Assembly (NCBI RefSeq): GCF_013372625.1 | Contig: NZ_JABXFD010000313.1 | Span: forward strand, 1-43,817 | DNA from: Actinomadura sp. BRA 177 | GTDB taxonomy: Bacteria > Actinomycetota > Actinomycetes > Streptosporangiales > Streptosporangiaceae | Direction: 5' to 3' | DNA length: 43,817 nucleotides | In this document: piece after piece, positions 1 through 8,597 of the stretch | Numbering within the stretch: the first letter of the stretch is position 1 | Layout: each line of letters begins with the position of its first letter | Notes under the pieces: generated by a model | The model's database searches: none | What the model was told of the DNA's origin: nothing | The model's input: only the letters and a program-made list of their open reading frames with translations | Position numbers and translations under genes: made by a program

Positions 1-106
1 GGTTCTGCTCTGTTAGATAATTTTCATGATTTATTTTTTGCAAGCAGAATAGGGCATACGTGTGAGGTGTCCGTCTCATGGGCTCGGAGATGTGTATGCG
101 ACACAG
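1..106. other. Sequencing-library adapter left on the contig end (non-genomic)
   Basis: Positions 41-64 match the 24-nt Illumina P7 flow-cell sequence at 19 of 24 bases. Positions 65-72 (AGGTGTCC) fall where the 8-nt index belongs. Positions 73-106 match the 34-nt Nextera read-2/transposase adapter at 30 of 34 bases, ending at the mosaic end. The three blocks have exactly the expected lengths and order, so chance is not a reasonable explanation. Positions 1-40 are AT-rich, unlike everything else here, and are probably non-genomic too. The mismatches suggest an uncorrected, error-prone read end. Genomic sequence should be counted from about 107. Confidence 0.93.
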
Positions 107-1234
107 CGCACGACCCGGTCGGCGGCGGCGCGGGCCGTCGCGGCCGTCGCGCTGCTGTCGGTGCCGGGCCCGCACGTGTTCCCCGAGGCGATGGACGCCC
201 TCGACGCCGGCCTCAACGTGATGATCTTCAGTGACAACGTGCCGCTCGCGCAGGAGATCACCCTGAAGGAGGCGGCCGCGCGACGCGGCCTCATCGTGAT
301 GGGCCCCGACTGCGGGACGGCGCTGATCGGCGGCGCGGGCCTCGGGTTCGCGAACGCGGTCCGGCCGGGGCCGGTCGGGATCGTGGCGGCGTCCGGGACG
401 GGCGCGCAGCAGCTGATGTGCCTGCTCGACGCGGCGGGCGCCGGGGTGAGCCATGTGCTGGGCGTCGGCGGCCGGGACCTGTCGCCGGAGGTGAGCGGCC
501 GGTCGGCGCTGTCGGCGCTGGCGGCGCTGGACGCCGACCCGGGCACGGAGCTGATCGTGCTGGTGTCGAAGCCGCCCGCGCCGCAGGTGCTCGACCTGAT
601 CCGGGAGGCGGCGCGGCGGATGGACACGCCGGTGGTGTTCGCGCTGCCGATGCCCGGCGAGGACGATCTGACGCGGGCCGCGGAGAAGGTGCTGACGACG
701 CTCGGGCGGACCGTCCCGGAATGGCCGCGTTGGACCGCGGCAAGACGTCCGGCGACCATGGCCGGGCGTGCGCTGCGCGGCCTGTTCGCGGGCGGCACGC
801 TGCGCGACGAGGCCGAGATGATCGCGCGGGACGTCCTCGGCTGGGACCTGGAGGCGCGCGGCCACCGGTTCACCGACTTCGGCGACGACGCCTACACGCG
901 GGGCCGCGCGCACCCGATGATCGACCCGACGCTGCGGCTGGAGGCGCTGCGCGCGGAGGCCGCCGACCCCGGCTGCGGCGTCCTGCTCCTCGATGTGGTG
1001 CTCGGCCACGGGGCCGAGCAGGACCCGGCCGCCGCGCTGGCCCCGGCCGTCGCGGACGCGGTGCGGGACCGTCCGGACCTGGCCGTCGCCGTGTCGCTGT
1101 GCGGGACGCCGGCCGACCCGCAGGACCGCGACCGGCAGGCCGCGGCGCTGTGCGAGGCGGGCGCCGACGTGTTCGGCTCCAACGCCCAGGCGACCCGGCA
1201 CGCCCTGCGGATGGTGGAAGGGGTCTCGGCATGA
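107..1234 (+). CDS. fdrA: FdrA family protein (CoA-ligase-like; oxamate carbamoyltransferase subunit family), 5'-truncated
   Basis: The reading frame is open from the adapter junction, so the true start lies off the contig; about 375 codons remain of a protein usually 500-555 residues long. Visible motifs are the CoA-binding/succinyl-CoA-synthetase-like segments NVMIFSDNVPLAQEITLK and GLIVMGPDCGTALIGG, then GIVAASGTGAQQ and a second lobe containing LLLDVVLGHGAEQDPA. In E. coli, fdrA acts with ylbE (DUF1116) and ylbF; the set has been reported to form an oxamate carbamoyltransferase in allantoin degradation. The stop codon overlaps the start of the DUF1116 gene (ATGA), which indicates translational coupling. 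The 15 residues that could be read upstream of position 107 are translated adapter and must not be annotated. Confidence 0.85.
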   Translation, partial: RTTRSAAARAVAAVALLSVPGPHVFPEAMDALDAGLNVMIFSDNVPLAQEITLKEAAARRGLIVMGPDCGTALIGGAGLGFANAVRPGPVGIVAASGTGAQQLMCLLDAAGAGVSHVLGVGGRDLSPEVSGRSALSALAALDADPGTELIVLVSKPPAPQVLDLIREAARRMDTPVVFALPMPGEDDLTRAAEKVLTTLGRTVPEWPRWTAARRPATMAGRALRGLFAGGTLRDEAEMIARDVLGWDLEARGHRFTDFGDDAYTRGRAHPMIDPTLRLEALRAEAADPGCGVLLLDVVLGHGAEQDPAAALAPAVADAVRDRPDLAVAVSLCGTPADPQDRDRQAAALCEAGADVFGSNAQATRHALRMVEGVSA

Positions 1235-2637
1235 CCGATCAGCGGCTGGGCGGGCTGCTGTCCCGCGAGCCCAGGGTGGTCGCCGCCGGCGTCGAGGTGC
1301 TGGCCGAGGCGCTCGCCGACCAGGCCGTCCCGGTGGAGGCGGTCGACTGGCGGCCCCCGCCGGCCGGAACCGAGACCGCGCTCGCGGCGGTGCTCGGCGA
1401 CCCCGGCCACGCGGACGCCAACGCCCGCGCCGTGCGGCGCATGGTGACGGCCCGCCCGCACCTGGTGGACGTGCGCCCGGCGCGGGACGTCCTCGGCCTG
1501 GAGCCGGGGACGTTCCTGCACGCGGGTCCGCCGCTGGAGTGGGACCGGGCGTCCGGCCCGATGCAGGGCGCGCTCATCGGCGCGATGCTCCTCGAAGGGC
1601 TCGCCGAGACGCCGCTCGGCGCCCGCCACGCACTCGAACGCGGCACGGCCGCCCTCGAACCCTGCCACCACCACGCCACGGTCGGGCCGATGGCGGGCGT
1701 CGTCAGCCCGTCCATGTGGATGTTCGTGGTCGAGGACACCGAGCACGGCGGAACCGCGTACTGCTCCCTCAACGAAGGGCTCGGGAAGGTCCTCCGATAC
1801 GGGGCATATGGGCCGGAGGTCATCGAGCGGCTGACGTGGATGGGCGAGGTGCTCGGCCCGGCGCTGCAGGCGGCCGTCCGGCGGCACGGCCCGCTCGACC
1901 TGATGTCGGTCATCGCGCAGGCACTCCAGATGGGCGACGAGCTGCACAACCGGAACCGTGCCGCGACGTCGCTGCTGCTCCGCGAACTGGCACCCGACCT
2001 GGCCGCCGCCGACGACATCCCCCGCGACCAGGCCGCCGAAGCGCTTCGCTTCGCGGCAAACAACGACCACTTCTTCCTGAACGCCGGCATGGCGGCGGCG
2101 AAGGCGTGCGCGGACGCGGCCCGCAACGTTCCCGGATCGAGCCTGGTCGTGGCGATGGCCCGCAACGGCACCGACTTCGGCATCCAGGTCTCGGGGACGG
2201 GCGACCGCTGGTTCACCGCCCCCGCCGGCGTCCCGGACGGCCTCTACCTGGGCGACTACGGCCCGGACGACGCCAACCCCGACATCGGCGACTCGGCGAT
2301 CACGGAAACGGCGGGAACGGGCGGGTTCGCGCTCGCCGCCGCGCCCGCGATCGTCCGGTTCGTCGGCGGCGAGGTCCCGGACGCGGTCGCCGCCACGCAG
2401 CGCATGTACGAGATCACCCTCGCCGAGCATCCGGCGCTGCAGATACCGCTGCTGTCGTTCCGCGGCACGCCCGTCGGCGTCGACGTGACCCGCGTCGTCC
2501 GCACCGGGATCCTGCCCGTCATCGACACCGGCATCGCGGGCCGGGAGGCCGGCACCGGCCAGGTCGGCGCCGGCCTCGTCGAGCCCCCCGCGGACGTGTT
2601 CACCGCCGCCCTGCACGCACTCGCGGAGATCGCGTAG
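1231..2637 (+). CDS. DUF1116 family protein (YlbE-like partner of FdrA)
   Basis: This encodes 468 residues, normal for the family. The ATG overlaps the fdrA stop codon by 4 nt. Recognisable DUF1116 segments are ALEPCHHHATVGPMAGVVSP, an NEGLGKVLRYGAYGPEVIERL segment and the C-terminal VGAGLVEPP. The E. coli homologue YlbE is encoded beside FdrA and has been assigned to oxamate carbamoyltransferase. The third usual partner (DUF2877/YlbF) and a carbamate kinase are not in this window; they could lie to the left. The family assignment is firm. The enzymatic role is inferred from E. coli and not shown by catalytic residues here. Confidence 0.85.
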   Translation: MTDQRLGGLLSREPRVVAAGVEVLAEALADQAVPVEAVDWRPPPAGTETALAAVLGDPGHADANARAVRRMVTARPHLVDVRPARDVLGLEPGTFLHAGPPLEWDRASGPMQGALIGAMLLEGLAETPLGARHALERGTAALEPCHHHATVGPMAGVVSPSMWMFVVEDTEHGGTAYCSLNEGLGKVLRYGAYGPEVIERLTWMGEVLGPALQAAVRRHGPLDLMSVIAQALQMGDELHNRNRAATSLLLRELAPDLAAADDIPRDQAAEALRFAANNDHFFLNAGMAAAKACADAARNVPGSSLVVAMARNGTDFGIQVSGTGDRWFTAPAGVPDGLYLGDYGPDDANPDIGDSAITETAGTGGFALAAAPAIVRFVGGEVPDAVAATQRMYEITLAEHPALQIPLLSFRGTPVGVDVTRVVRTGILPVIDTGIAGREAGTGQVGAGLVEPPADVFTAALHALAEIA

Positions 2638-2666
2638 CGGTGCCGCCAGGGGGTAGCGTCCGGAGC

Positions 2667-3575
2667 ATGAGCGAGTCGATCACCGGAGAGCAGTACGCCC
2701 TCAGCGCCGGGCCGTACCAGGCCGTCATCACCGAGTCGGGCGCCAGCCTGCGCGAGCTGTCCCACGAGGGCCGGCCGCTGGTGCTGTCGCACGGCGCCGA
2801 CGAGCCCGCCCCGGCCGCGTTCGGGCACCTGCTGATCCCGTGGCCGAACCGCGTCGACCGCGGCCGCTACTCCTACGGCGGCGCCGAGCACCAGCTGGAC
2901 GTGTCCGAGCCCGCGAAGGACTGCGCGATCCACGGCCTCGTCCGCTGGGCGTCGTGGAAGGTCGCCGAGCACGAACCGGACCGGGTGCGCCTCACGCACC
3001 GACTCCTCGCGACGGGCGGCTTCCCGTTCCGCCTCGACCTGGAGGCCGAGTACTCCCTCGACCCGTCCGAGGGTCTCCGCGTGCGGATGACCGTCCGCAA
3101 CCCCGGGTCGAAGACGGCCCCCTACGGGCACGGCGCCCACCCCTACCTGACGGTCGGCGAGCCGATCGACAACTGCACGGTCCATCTCCTCGCCGACCGC
3201 TACCTCCCGGTGAACGACCGGATGATCCCGTCCGGCCCGTCCGAGGACGTCACGGGCACCAAGTACGACCTGCGCACGGGCCCGCTGCTCAGCGACCGCC
3301 AGATCGACAACGCGTTCGCCGACCTGAACCGCGACGGCGACGGCCGCGTCTGGGTGATCCTCTCCGGCGGCGGCCGGACGGTCCGCCTGTGGGCCGACGA
3401 GTCGCACCCGTGGATGGAGATCTACACCGCCGACAACACCCCCGACCCCCGCGAGGGCCTAGGCGTCGAACCCATGACCTGCCCCCCGAACGCCCTAGCC
3501 TCCGGCGAAGGCCTCATCCACCTGGACCCGGGCACCGAATTCACCGGCACCTGGGGCATCGTGACCGACTCCTGA
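2667..3575 (+). CDS. Aldose 1-epimerase family protein
   Basis: This 302-residue protein is a galactose-mutarotase-like member of the aldose 1-epimerase superfamily, which interconverts alpha and beta anomers of free sugars in the cytosol. Diagnostic segments are FGHLLIPWPNRVDRGRYSYGG (substrate-binding arginine), AIHGLVRW (catalytic-site histidine), GHGAHPYL (second catalytic histidine) and LGVEPMTCPPNAL near the C-terminus, containing the conserved catalytic glutamate. The ATG at 2667 follows the DUF1116 stop by 29 nt on the same strand, so it may be in the same transcript. Substrate specificity cannot be read from the sequence. Confidence 0.88.
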   Translation: MSESITGEQYALSAGPYQAVITESGASLRELSHEGRPLVLSHGADEPAPAAFGHLLIPWPNRVDRGRYSYGGAEHQLDVSEPAKDCAIHGLVRWASWKVAEHEPDRVRLTHRLLATGGFPFRLDLEAEYSLDPSEGLRVRMTVRNPGSKTAPYGHGAHPYLTVGEPIDNCTVHLLADRYLPVNDRMIPSGPSEDVTGTKYDLRTGPLLSDRQIDNAFADLNRDGDGRVWVILSGGGRTVRLWADESHPWMEIYTADNTPDPREGLGVEPMTCPPNALASGEGLIHLDPGTEFTGTWGIVTDS

Positions 3576-3626
3576 TTCGTCCGCGATCGGTTCCCCGGCG
3601 GGTGCTGGTTGGGGGATCATTGCGGG

Positions 3627-4847
3627 GTGAATCTCAGTGTGTCCTCGTTCGACGACCTGTCCGCGCGCATCGCCGCCGCCCGTGACGCGCACGGCGAGCG
3701 CTTCCCCGGCGGTGCGGAGGGGCGGCAGCCGGTGCACACCGTGTACGTGCCCGCCGACCGGTTCTCCCGCTCGACGCCCGCCGAGTTCGGGGCCGAGGCG
3801 CTGCGGCTGCTGAACACGCACACGCCGGGCGCCGGGTCGTTCGGCGCGGCGTTCGGGCTCGATCCGGAGCTTGCCGAGCCGGTGCGCGAGCGGGTCGCGG
3901 CGAAGCTCGCGAACGAGCCGGTCGAGGACGTCCGGATCGACTTCGAGGACGGCTACGGCGTGCGCGACGACTCCGAGGAGGACGCGCACGTCGAGCAGGT
4001 CGTCGAGGCCGTCGCCGCCGCGTACCAGGTGAAGGGCCTGCCGCACTACTGGGGGGTGCGCGTCAAGTCGTTCGCCGACGGCGGGCACGAGCGGGCGATG
4101 CGGACGCTCGACGGGTTCATGACCGCGCTGCGCGACCGGCTCGGGCGGCTGCCCGGCGGGTTCACGATCACGTTCCCGAAGGTGGTGACGGCCGAGCACG
4201 TCCGGCTGTTCGTCGAGTTCCTGGACCGGCTGGAGACCTCGCTCGGGCTGCCGCAGGGCATCCTGCGGTTCGAGATCCAGGTCGAGACGCCGCAGTCGCT
4301 GATCGACCACGCGGAGGAGCGGGTCGGGCTCGGCTCGCTCGTGACCGCGGCGCAGGGCCGGATCACCGCCGCCCACTTCGGCGTGTTCGACTACACCGCC
4401 GCGCTGGGCCTGCCGCCGCACGAGCAGCGCCTCGACCATCCGGCGTGCGACTTCGCCCGGCACATCATGCAGGTGTCGCTGGCCGGCACCGGCGTCCGGC
4501 TGTCGGACGGCTCCACGAACGTCATCCCACGCAACGACGGCCCGGACGAGGTCAACGCGGCGTGGGCGGTGCACGCGGCGCACGTCCGGCACTCGCTCAC
4601 GCACGGCTTCTACCAGGGCTGGGACCTGCACCCCGCGCACCTGCCGAGCCGCTACGCCGCCGTGTACGCGTTCCACCTGACCGGCGTCGACGAGGTCATC
4701 GGACGCGTCCGGGCGTGGCACGAGCAGGCGGCGGGCAACGCGAGCGGCTTCCTGGACGAGCCCGCCACCATCAAGGCGCTCACCGCCCGGCTGCGCCGCG
4801 CGGTCGACTGCGGCGCCCTGGACGAGAGCGTCCTCCCGGCGTCCTAG
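3627..4847 (+). CDS. DUF6986 family, HpcH/HpaI aldolase-like protein
   Basis: About 406 residues from the GTG at 3627, preceded by GGGGGA at 3611-3616; a TTG at 3609 in the same frame is the alternative start. The protein resembles the phosphoenolpyruvate/pyruvate-dependent aldolase (HpcH/HpaI, citrate-lyase beta) fold. Acidic metal/substrate segments are visible at DVRIDFEDGYGVRDDSEEDA, FEIQVETPQSLIDHAEE and HFGVFDYTAALGL. Actinobacterial homologues are annotated only as DUF6986 or aldolase. It is transcribed with the epimerase and converges on the mocA-like gene. The reaction is unknown. Position after fdrA/DUF1116 suggests a catabolic step but does not identify one. Confidence 0.75.
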   Translation: MNLSVSSFDDLSARIAAARDAHGERFPGGAEGRQPVHTVYVPADRFSRSTPAEFGAEALRLLNTHTPGAGSFGAAFGLDPELAEPVRERVAAKLANEPVEDVRIDFEDGYGVRDDSEEDAHVEQVVEAVAAAYQVKGLPHYWGVRVKSFADGGHERAMRTLDGFMTALRDRLGRLPGGFTITFPKVVTAEHVRLFVEFLDRLETSLGLPQGILRFEIQVETPQSLIDHAEERVGLGSLVTAAQGRITAAHFGVFDYTAALGLPPHEQRLDHPACDFARHIMQVSLAGTGVRLSDGSTNVIPRNDGPDEVNAAWAVHAAHVRHSLTHGFYQGWDLHPAHLPSRYAAVYAFHLTGVDEVIGRVRAWHEQAAGNASGFLDEPATIKALTARLRRAVDCGALDESVLPAS

Positions 4848-4861
4848 CCTCTTCGCCAGAG

Positions 4862-5455
4862 TTACTGCGGCTCGCGGCGGTTGAAGGCGGCGAGGTCGTC
4901 GGGGGTGTCGATGTCGTCGGGGACGGCCACGTCGTCACACGGGACGGGCGTGATCAGGTCGGCGTGGGCGCGCAGGTAGCCGCGGGCGCCCTGGTCTCCG
5001 GTCGCGGCCTCGGCGACGCCGGCGAAGTGGGCGGCGCGCAGGAGGACGGGGTTGCGGCGCGCTCCGCCGTAGGTGGCGGCGGCGATTTCGGCGCCCGCCT
5101 CGTAGGCCTCTATCAGGCGTCCGACGGCGGCCGGAGTGATGAGGGGCTGGTCGACGAGGGCGATCACTATGGCCGGGCAGGCGGGCGGTAGTGCGGCGAG
5201 GCCCGCGCGCAGGGAGGAGCCCATGCCGTCCCGCCAGCCGGGGTTGGGGACGACGACGGCGCCGATGACCTCGATCTGCGCCGCCCCGGCCACCACGAGG
5301 ACGGGTGAGCAGCCCCCGTCCCGCAGTGTCCGGACGCCGCGGTCGACCAGGCGTTCGCCGTCCAGTTCCAGGGTCGCCTTGGGGCGCCCGAGCCGGCTGC
5401 CCTCACCCGCCGCGAGCAGCAGACCGGCCGGGGACACCGCACCGTGCAACGTCAT
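4862..5455 (-). CDS. MocA/MobA-like nucleotidyltransferase (molybdenum cofactor cytidylyltransferase family)
   Basis: This 197-residue protein carries the NTP-transferase signature LLLAAGEGSRLGRPK (residues ~11-26), VVVPNPGWRDGMGSSL and the acidic metal-binding IALVDQP motif. Such proteins attach CMP or GMP to molybdopterin for xanthine dehydrogenase/CO dehydrogenase-type enzymes. It is the last gene of a minus-strand run moxR-coxE-xdhC-mocA, 18 nt downstream of xdhC. That context favours a MocA-type cytidylyltransferase over other sugar-nucleotide transferases. Specificity for CTP versus GTP cannot be decided by eye. Confidence 0.82.
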   Translation of the reverse strand: MTLHGAVSPAGLLLAAGEGSRLGRPKATLELDGERLVDRGVRTLRDGGCSPVLVVAGAAQIEVIGAVVVPNPGWRDGMGSSLRAGLAALPPACPAIVIALVDQPLITPAAVGRLIEAYEAGAEIAAATYGGARRNPVLLRAAHFAGVAEAATGDQGARGYLRAHADLITPVPCDDVAVPDDIDTPDDLAAFNRREPQ

Positions 5456-5473
5456 CCCGCGAGGGTAGTGCGG

Positions 5474-6598
5474 TCAGGGCGCGTCGGCGTGGATCCTGCC
5501 GCTGGTGTCGGTGAGCGGGCGTCCCGAGCCGCCCCAGCGGAGCTGGACGAGCTCCGCCGCGATCGACACCGCCGTCTCCTCCGGCGTCCGGGCGCCGAGG
5601 TCGAGGCCGATCGGGGAGCGCAGCCGGCCCAGCTCGGCCTCGGTCAGGCCCGCCTCGCGGAGCCGGTCGAGACGGTCGTCGTGAGTGCGGCGCGACCCCA
5701 TGGCGCCGACGTAGCCGGCGTCCGTGCGGAGCGCCACCTCAAGGAGCGGCACGTCGAACTTGGGGTCGTGGGTCAGGACGCAGATGGCGGTGCGCTCGTC
5801 GATGCCGGCGCGGGTCTCCTCCAGGAACTTGTGCGGCCACTTCACCACGACCTCGTCGGCCTCGGGGAACCGCTTGGCCGTCGCGAACACCGGCCGCGCG
5901 TCGCACACCGTCACGTGGTAGCCGAGGAACTTGCCGACCCGCGCGACGGCCGCGGCGAAGTCGATCGCGCCGAACACCAGCAGCTTCGGCGGCGGGGCGA
6001 ACGAGTGGACGAACACGGTCAGGTCGTCCAGCCGCCGTTCCCCCTCGGGGCCGTAGTGGCGCTGGCCGGTGATGCCCTGCGCGAGCATGCCGCGCGCGTC
6101 GTCGTCCACGGCGGCGTCGAGGCGTTCGGCGTGCGGCTCGCCGGGCGCGAGGGAGCCGGAGGCGCGGTCGGTCCAGACGACGCGGCGAGCGCCGATGCGG
6201 CCGGGGCCGGCGACGACGGTCGCGACCGCGACCGGCTCGTGCCGCTCGATCGCGTCCGCGACCTCGGCGAACTCGGGGAACGTGGCCGGGCCGACCGGCT
6301 CCACGAGGACGTCGAGGATGCCGCCGCAAGTCAGGCCGACGGCGAACGCGTCGTCGTCGGTCACCCCGTACCGCTGGACGACCGCCTCCCCCGTCTCCAG
6401 CACCGACTGCGCCAGCTCGTAGACGGCGCCCTCCACGCAGCCGCCGGACACGCTGCCCGCCACCTCCCCGCCGGGCGACACCGCCATCGCCGCGCCCGGC
6501 GGGCGCGGCGCGCTGCGGAAGGTGTGCACCACGGTCGCGAGCCCGAAGGTCTCCCCGGACGCGTACCAGCCGGCGATGTCGTCGAGCACGTCACGCAT
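5474..6598 (-). CDS. xdhC: XdhC/CoxI family molybdenum-hydroxylase maturation protein
   Basis: 374 residues with both XdhC domains. The N-terminal domain has TVVHTFRSAPRPPGA and the hallmark GSVSGGCVEG with the conserved cysteine (about residue 54). The C-terminal domain is Rossmann-like (KLLVFGAIDFAAAVARVG) and ends in a GAMGSRRTHDDRL segment. XdhC proteins bind the molybdenum cofactor and load the sulfurated form into xanthine dehydrogenase-type enzymes. The glycine motif reads GAIDFA where many homologues have GAGHVA, a known variation of CoxI-like members. The ATG overlaps the end of the CoxE-like gene by 8 nt. No hydroxylase subunit genes are in the window. Confidence 0.88.
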   Translation of the reverse strand: MRDVLDDIAGWYASGETFGLATVVHTFRSAPRPPGAAMAVSPGGEVAGSVSGGCVEGAVYELAQSVLETGEAVVQRYGVTDDDAFAVGLTCGGILDVLVEPVGPATFPEFAEVADAIERHEPVAVATVVAGPGRIGARRVVWTDRASGSLAPGEPHAERLDAAVDDDARGMLAQGITGQRHYGPEGERRLDDLTVFVHSFAPPPKLLVFGAIDFAAAVARVGKFLGYHVTVCDARPVFATAKRFPEADEVVVKWPHKFLEETRAGIDERTAICVLTHDPKFDVPLLEVALRTDAGYVGAMGSRRTHDDRLDRLREAGLTEAELGRLRSPIGLDLGARTPEETAVSIAAELVQLRWGGSGRPLTDTSGRIHADAP

Positions 6599-7709
6599 GA
6601 GCCCTCCTCGTTCCCTCGCCCGCGACGATGCGGGCCAGCTCCTCCAGTGCCGCGAGGCTGTGCCCGGAGGTGAAGTCGTCGACGTGCGGCAGCGCCGCCG
6701 CCATCCCCGCGGTCAGCGGCTCGTAGCCGGGCCGCGCCTTGTGCGGGTTCGCCCACACGACCCGGTGCGCGAGCCGGTGCAGCCGCGCCATCTGCTCGCC
6801 GAGCAGCGCCGCGTCGCCGCGCTCCCAGCCGTCCGAGGCGAGCACCACGATCGCGCCGCGGGCCAGGCCGCGCTGCCCGAACCGGTCGAGGAACTCCTTC
6901 AGCTCCTCGCCGAGGCGGGTGCCGCCGCTCCAGTCCGGGATGGCCGCGGACGCCGCCGCCAGCGCCGCGTCCGGGTCCCGGTGCCGCAGCTCGCGGGTGA
7001 TGCGGGTGAGGCGCGTCCCGGCGCTGAACACCTCCACGTCGCGGCCGCCGGAGCGGGCGGCGGCGTGCGCGAACCGGAGCAGCGCGTCGGCGTACGGGCT
7101 CATCGACCCGCTGACGTCCACGATCAGCACGACCCGGCGGGGACGGGTGCGGTGCGCGCGGTGCCGCAGCAGGGACATCTCGCCGCCGCGCCGCAGCGTC
7201 GCCCGGACCGTCCGCGCGGGGTCGAGCCGTCCCGCCGACGCGGGCGTGAACCGGCGCGACCGGCGCTGCTCCGCGCTCGCGTCCAGGACCGCGATGAGCC
7301 GGGCGACCTCGGCGCGCTCGGCGGCGCTCAGCCGCGCGATGTCGCGGTCGCGGAGCACCTCCACCTCGCTGGCGGTCGCCGCCTTCAGCTCGCCCGCCTC
7401 CTCGTCCCCGGCCGGCGCGCCCGGGTCGGGCATCGTCACGCGGCGGACGACGACGGGCGGCGGCCTGCGTCCCGGCCGCGCGGTCGCGCCGGAGAAGTAC
7501 GCGGCGAAGCACCGGTCGTAGCGGGCGAGGTCATCGGGGTCGGCGCACATCGTCAGCCGTCCCGCCCAGTACACGTCGTTCGGGTCGAGGACGTCGAGGT
7601 GGTCGAGCGCCGCCAGCATCGCCTGGACGCGCTCGGGGTCGGCCGCGCCGCCCGCCGCGCGCAGCGTCCTGGCGAACCCGACCATGGTCTCGGTGACGTC
7701 CCGCTCCAC
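6591..7709 (-). CDS. VWA-domain protein, CoxE-like
   Basis: 372 residues from a GTG at 7709 with GGGGGA 5' to it. The C-terminal half is a von Willebrand A domain with the MIDAS signature DVSGSMSPY (about residues 198-206), a TRL-containing helix and VLASDGWERGD. The family (CoxE/YehP-like) works with a MoxR-type AAA+ ATPase; in carboxydotrophs CoxD and CoxE mature the CuMo active site of CO dehydrogenase. The gene starts 3 nt after the moxR stop. The N-terminal third is charged and of no recognised fold. The pairing with MoxR is firm; the client enzyme is unknown. Confidence 0.87.
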   Translation of the reverse strand: MERDVTETMVGFARTLRAAGGAADPERVQAMLAALDHLDVLDPNDVYWAGRLTMCADPDDLARYDRCFAAYFSGATARPGRRPPPVVVRRVTMPDPGAPAGDEEAGELKAATASEVEVLRDRDIARLSAAERAEVARLIAVLDASAEQRRSRRFTPASAGRLDPARTVRATLRRGGEMSLLRHRAHRTRPRRVVLIVDVSGSMSPYADALLRFAHAAARSGGRDVEVFSAGTRLTRITRELRHRDPDAALAAASAAIPDWSGGTRLGEELKEFLDRFGQRGLARGAIVVLASDGWERGDAALLGEQMARLHRLAHRVVWANPHKARPGYEPLTAGMAAALPHVDDFTSGHSLAALEELARIVAGEGTRRAHA

Positions 7710-7712
7710 CGC

Positions 7713-8597
7713 TCATCCCCCGTTGAGCAGGGCTTCCAGCCCTGCGCCGAGGACGCGCTGCTGGTCCTCGCGGTACTTGAGGACGGCGCCGAGGGTCACC
7801 GCGGCGGCCGCCGGATCCAGCTCGCGGACGCCGAGCGCGACGAGCGCCTCCGTCCAGTCGAGGGTCTCGGCGACGCCGGGCGGCTTCAGCAGGTCGGTCT
7901 CGCGCATCCGCTGCGCGGCGCCGGCGACCTGCCCGGCGAGCCGCTCCGCCGCGTCCGGCAGCCGCCGCCTGATGATCGCGACCTCCCGGTCGAACGACGG
8001 GTGCTCCAGCCAGTGGTACAGGCAGCGCCGCTTGAGCGCGTCGTGGACCTCGCGGGTGCGGTTGGACGTGACCACGACGACCGGCGGGTGCTCCGCCCGG
8101 ATCGTCCCGAGTTCGGGGACGGTGATCGTGAAGTCGCTGAGGACCTCCAGCAGGAACGCCTCGAACTCGTCGTCGGCGCGGTCGAGCTCGTCCACGAGGA
8201 GGACGCTCGGCGAGGTCTCCAGCGCCTGGAGCAGCGGGCGGGCCAGCAGGAACCGCCGGTCGTACAGCTCGCCCTCCAGCCGGGACACGTCGTTCACGCC
8301 CGCCGCCTCGGCGGCCCGCAGATGCAGCAGCTGGCGCGGGAAATCCCAGTCGTACAGGGCCTGGGACGCGTCGAGGCCCTCGTAGCACTGCAGCCGGATC
8401 AGCGGCGCGCCCAGCCCTCGCGCAAGCGTTTTGGCCAGCTCGGTCTTGCCGACGCCGGCCTCGCCCTCCAGGAACAGCGGCCTGCCCATGCGCAGCGCGA
8501 GGAAGCACGCCGTCGCGAGCCCCTCGTCGCACAGGTAGGCGTGCCGGTCGAGCATGCCCGCGAGATCCACGGGCGAGCCGAGCTGGTCCGTGGTCAT
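7713..8597 (-). CDS. MoxR/CoxD-type AAA+ ATPase
   Basis: 294 residues from the ATG at 8597, chosen because GGGGGAGA lies about 9 nt upstream; an in-frame start at 8645 would add 16 residues. Walker A is GEAGVGKTELAK, Walker B is VLLVDELDRAD, sensor 1 is VVVTSNRTREVHDALKRRC and the arginine-finger region follows. MoxR ATPases act as chaperones for metalloenzyme assembly together with VWA proteins. As first gene of the moxR-coxE-xdhC-mocA run it probably drives the maturation operon. It is divergent from the SBP56 gene across a 316-nt spacer. Confidence 0.9.
   Translation of the reverse strand: MTTDQLGSPVDLAGMLDRHAYLCDEGLATACFLALRMGRPLFLEGEAGVGKTELAKTLARGLGAPLIRLQCYEGLDASQALYDWDFPRQLLHLRAAEAAGVNDVSRLEGELYDRRFLLARPLLQALETSPSVLLVDELDRADDEFEAFLLEVLSDFTITVPELGTIRAEHPPVVVVTSNRTREVHDALKRRCLYHWLEHPSFDREVAIIRRRLPDAAERLAGQVAGAAQRMRETDLLKPPGVAETLDWTEALVALGVRELDPAAAAVTLGAVLKYREDQQRVLGAGLEALLNGG

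Noticed and set aside
62..106. Start codon and first 15 codons of the left-edge gene
   Set aside because: They are translated adapter sequence, not genome.
892..2616. Long open frame antisense to fdrA and DUF1116
   Set aside because: It mirrors real genes in a high-GC genome and has no family-like motif.
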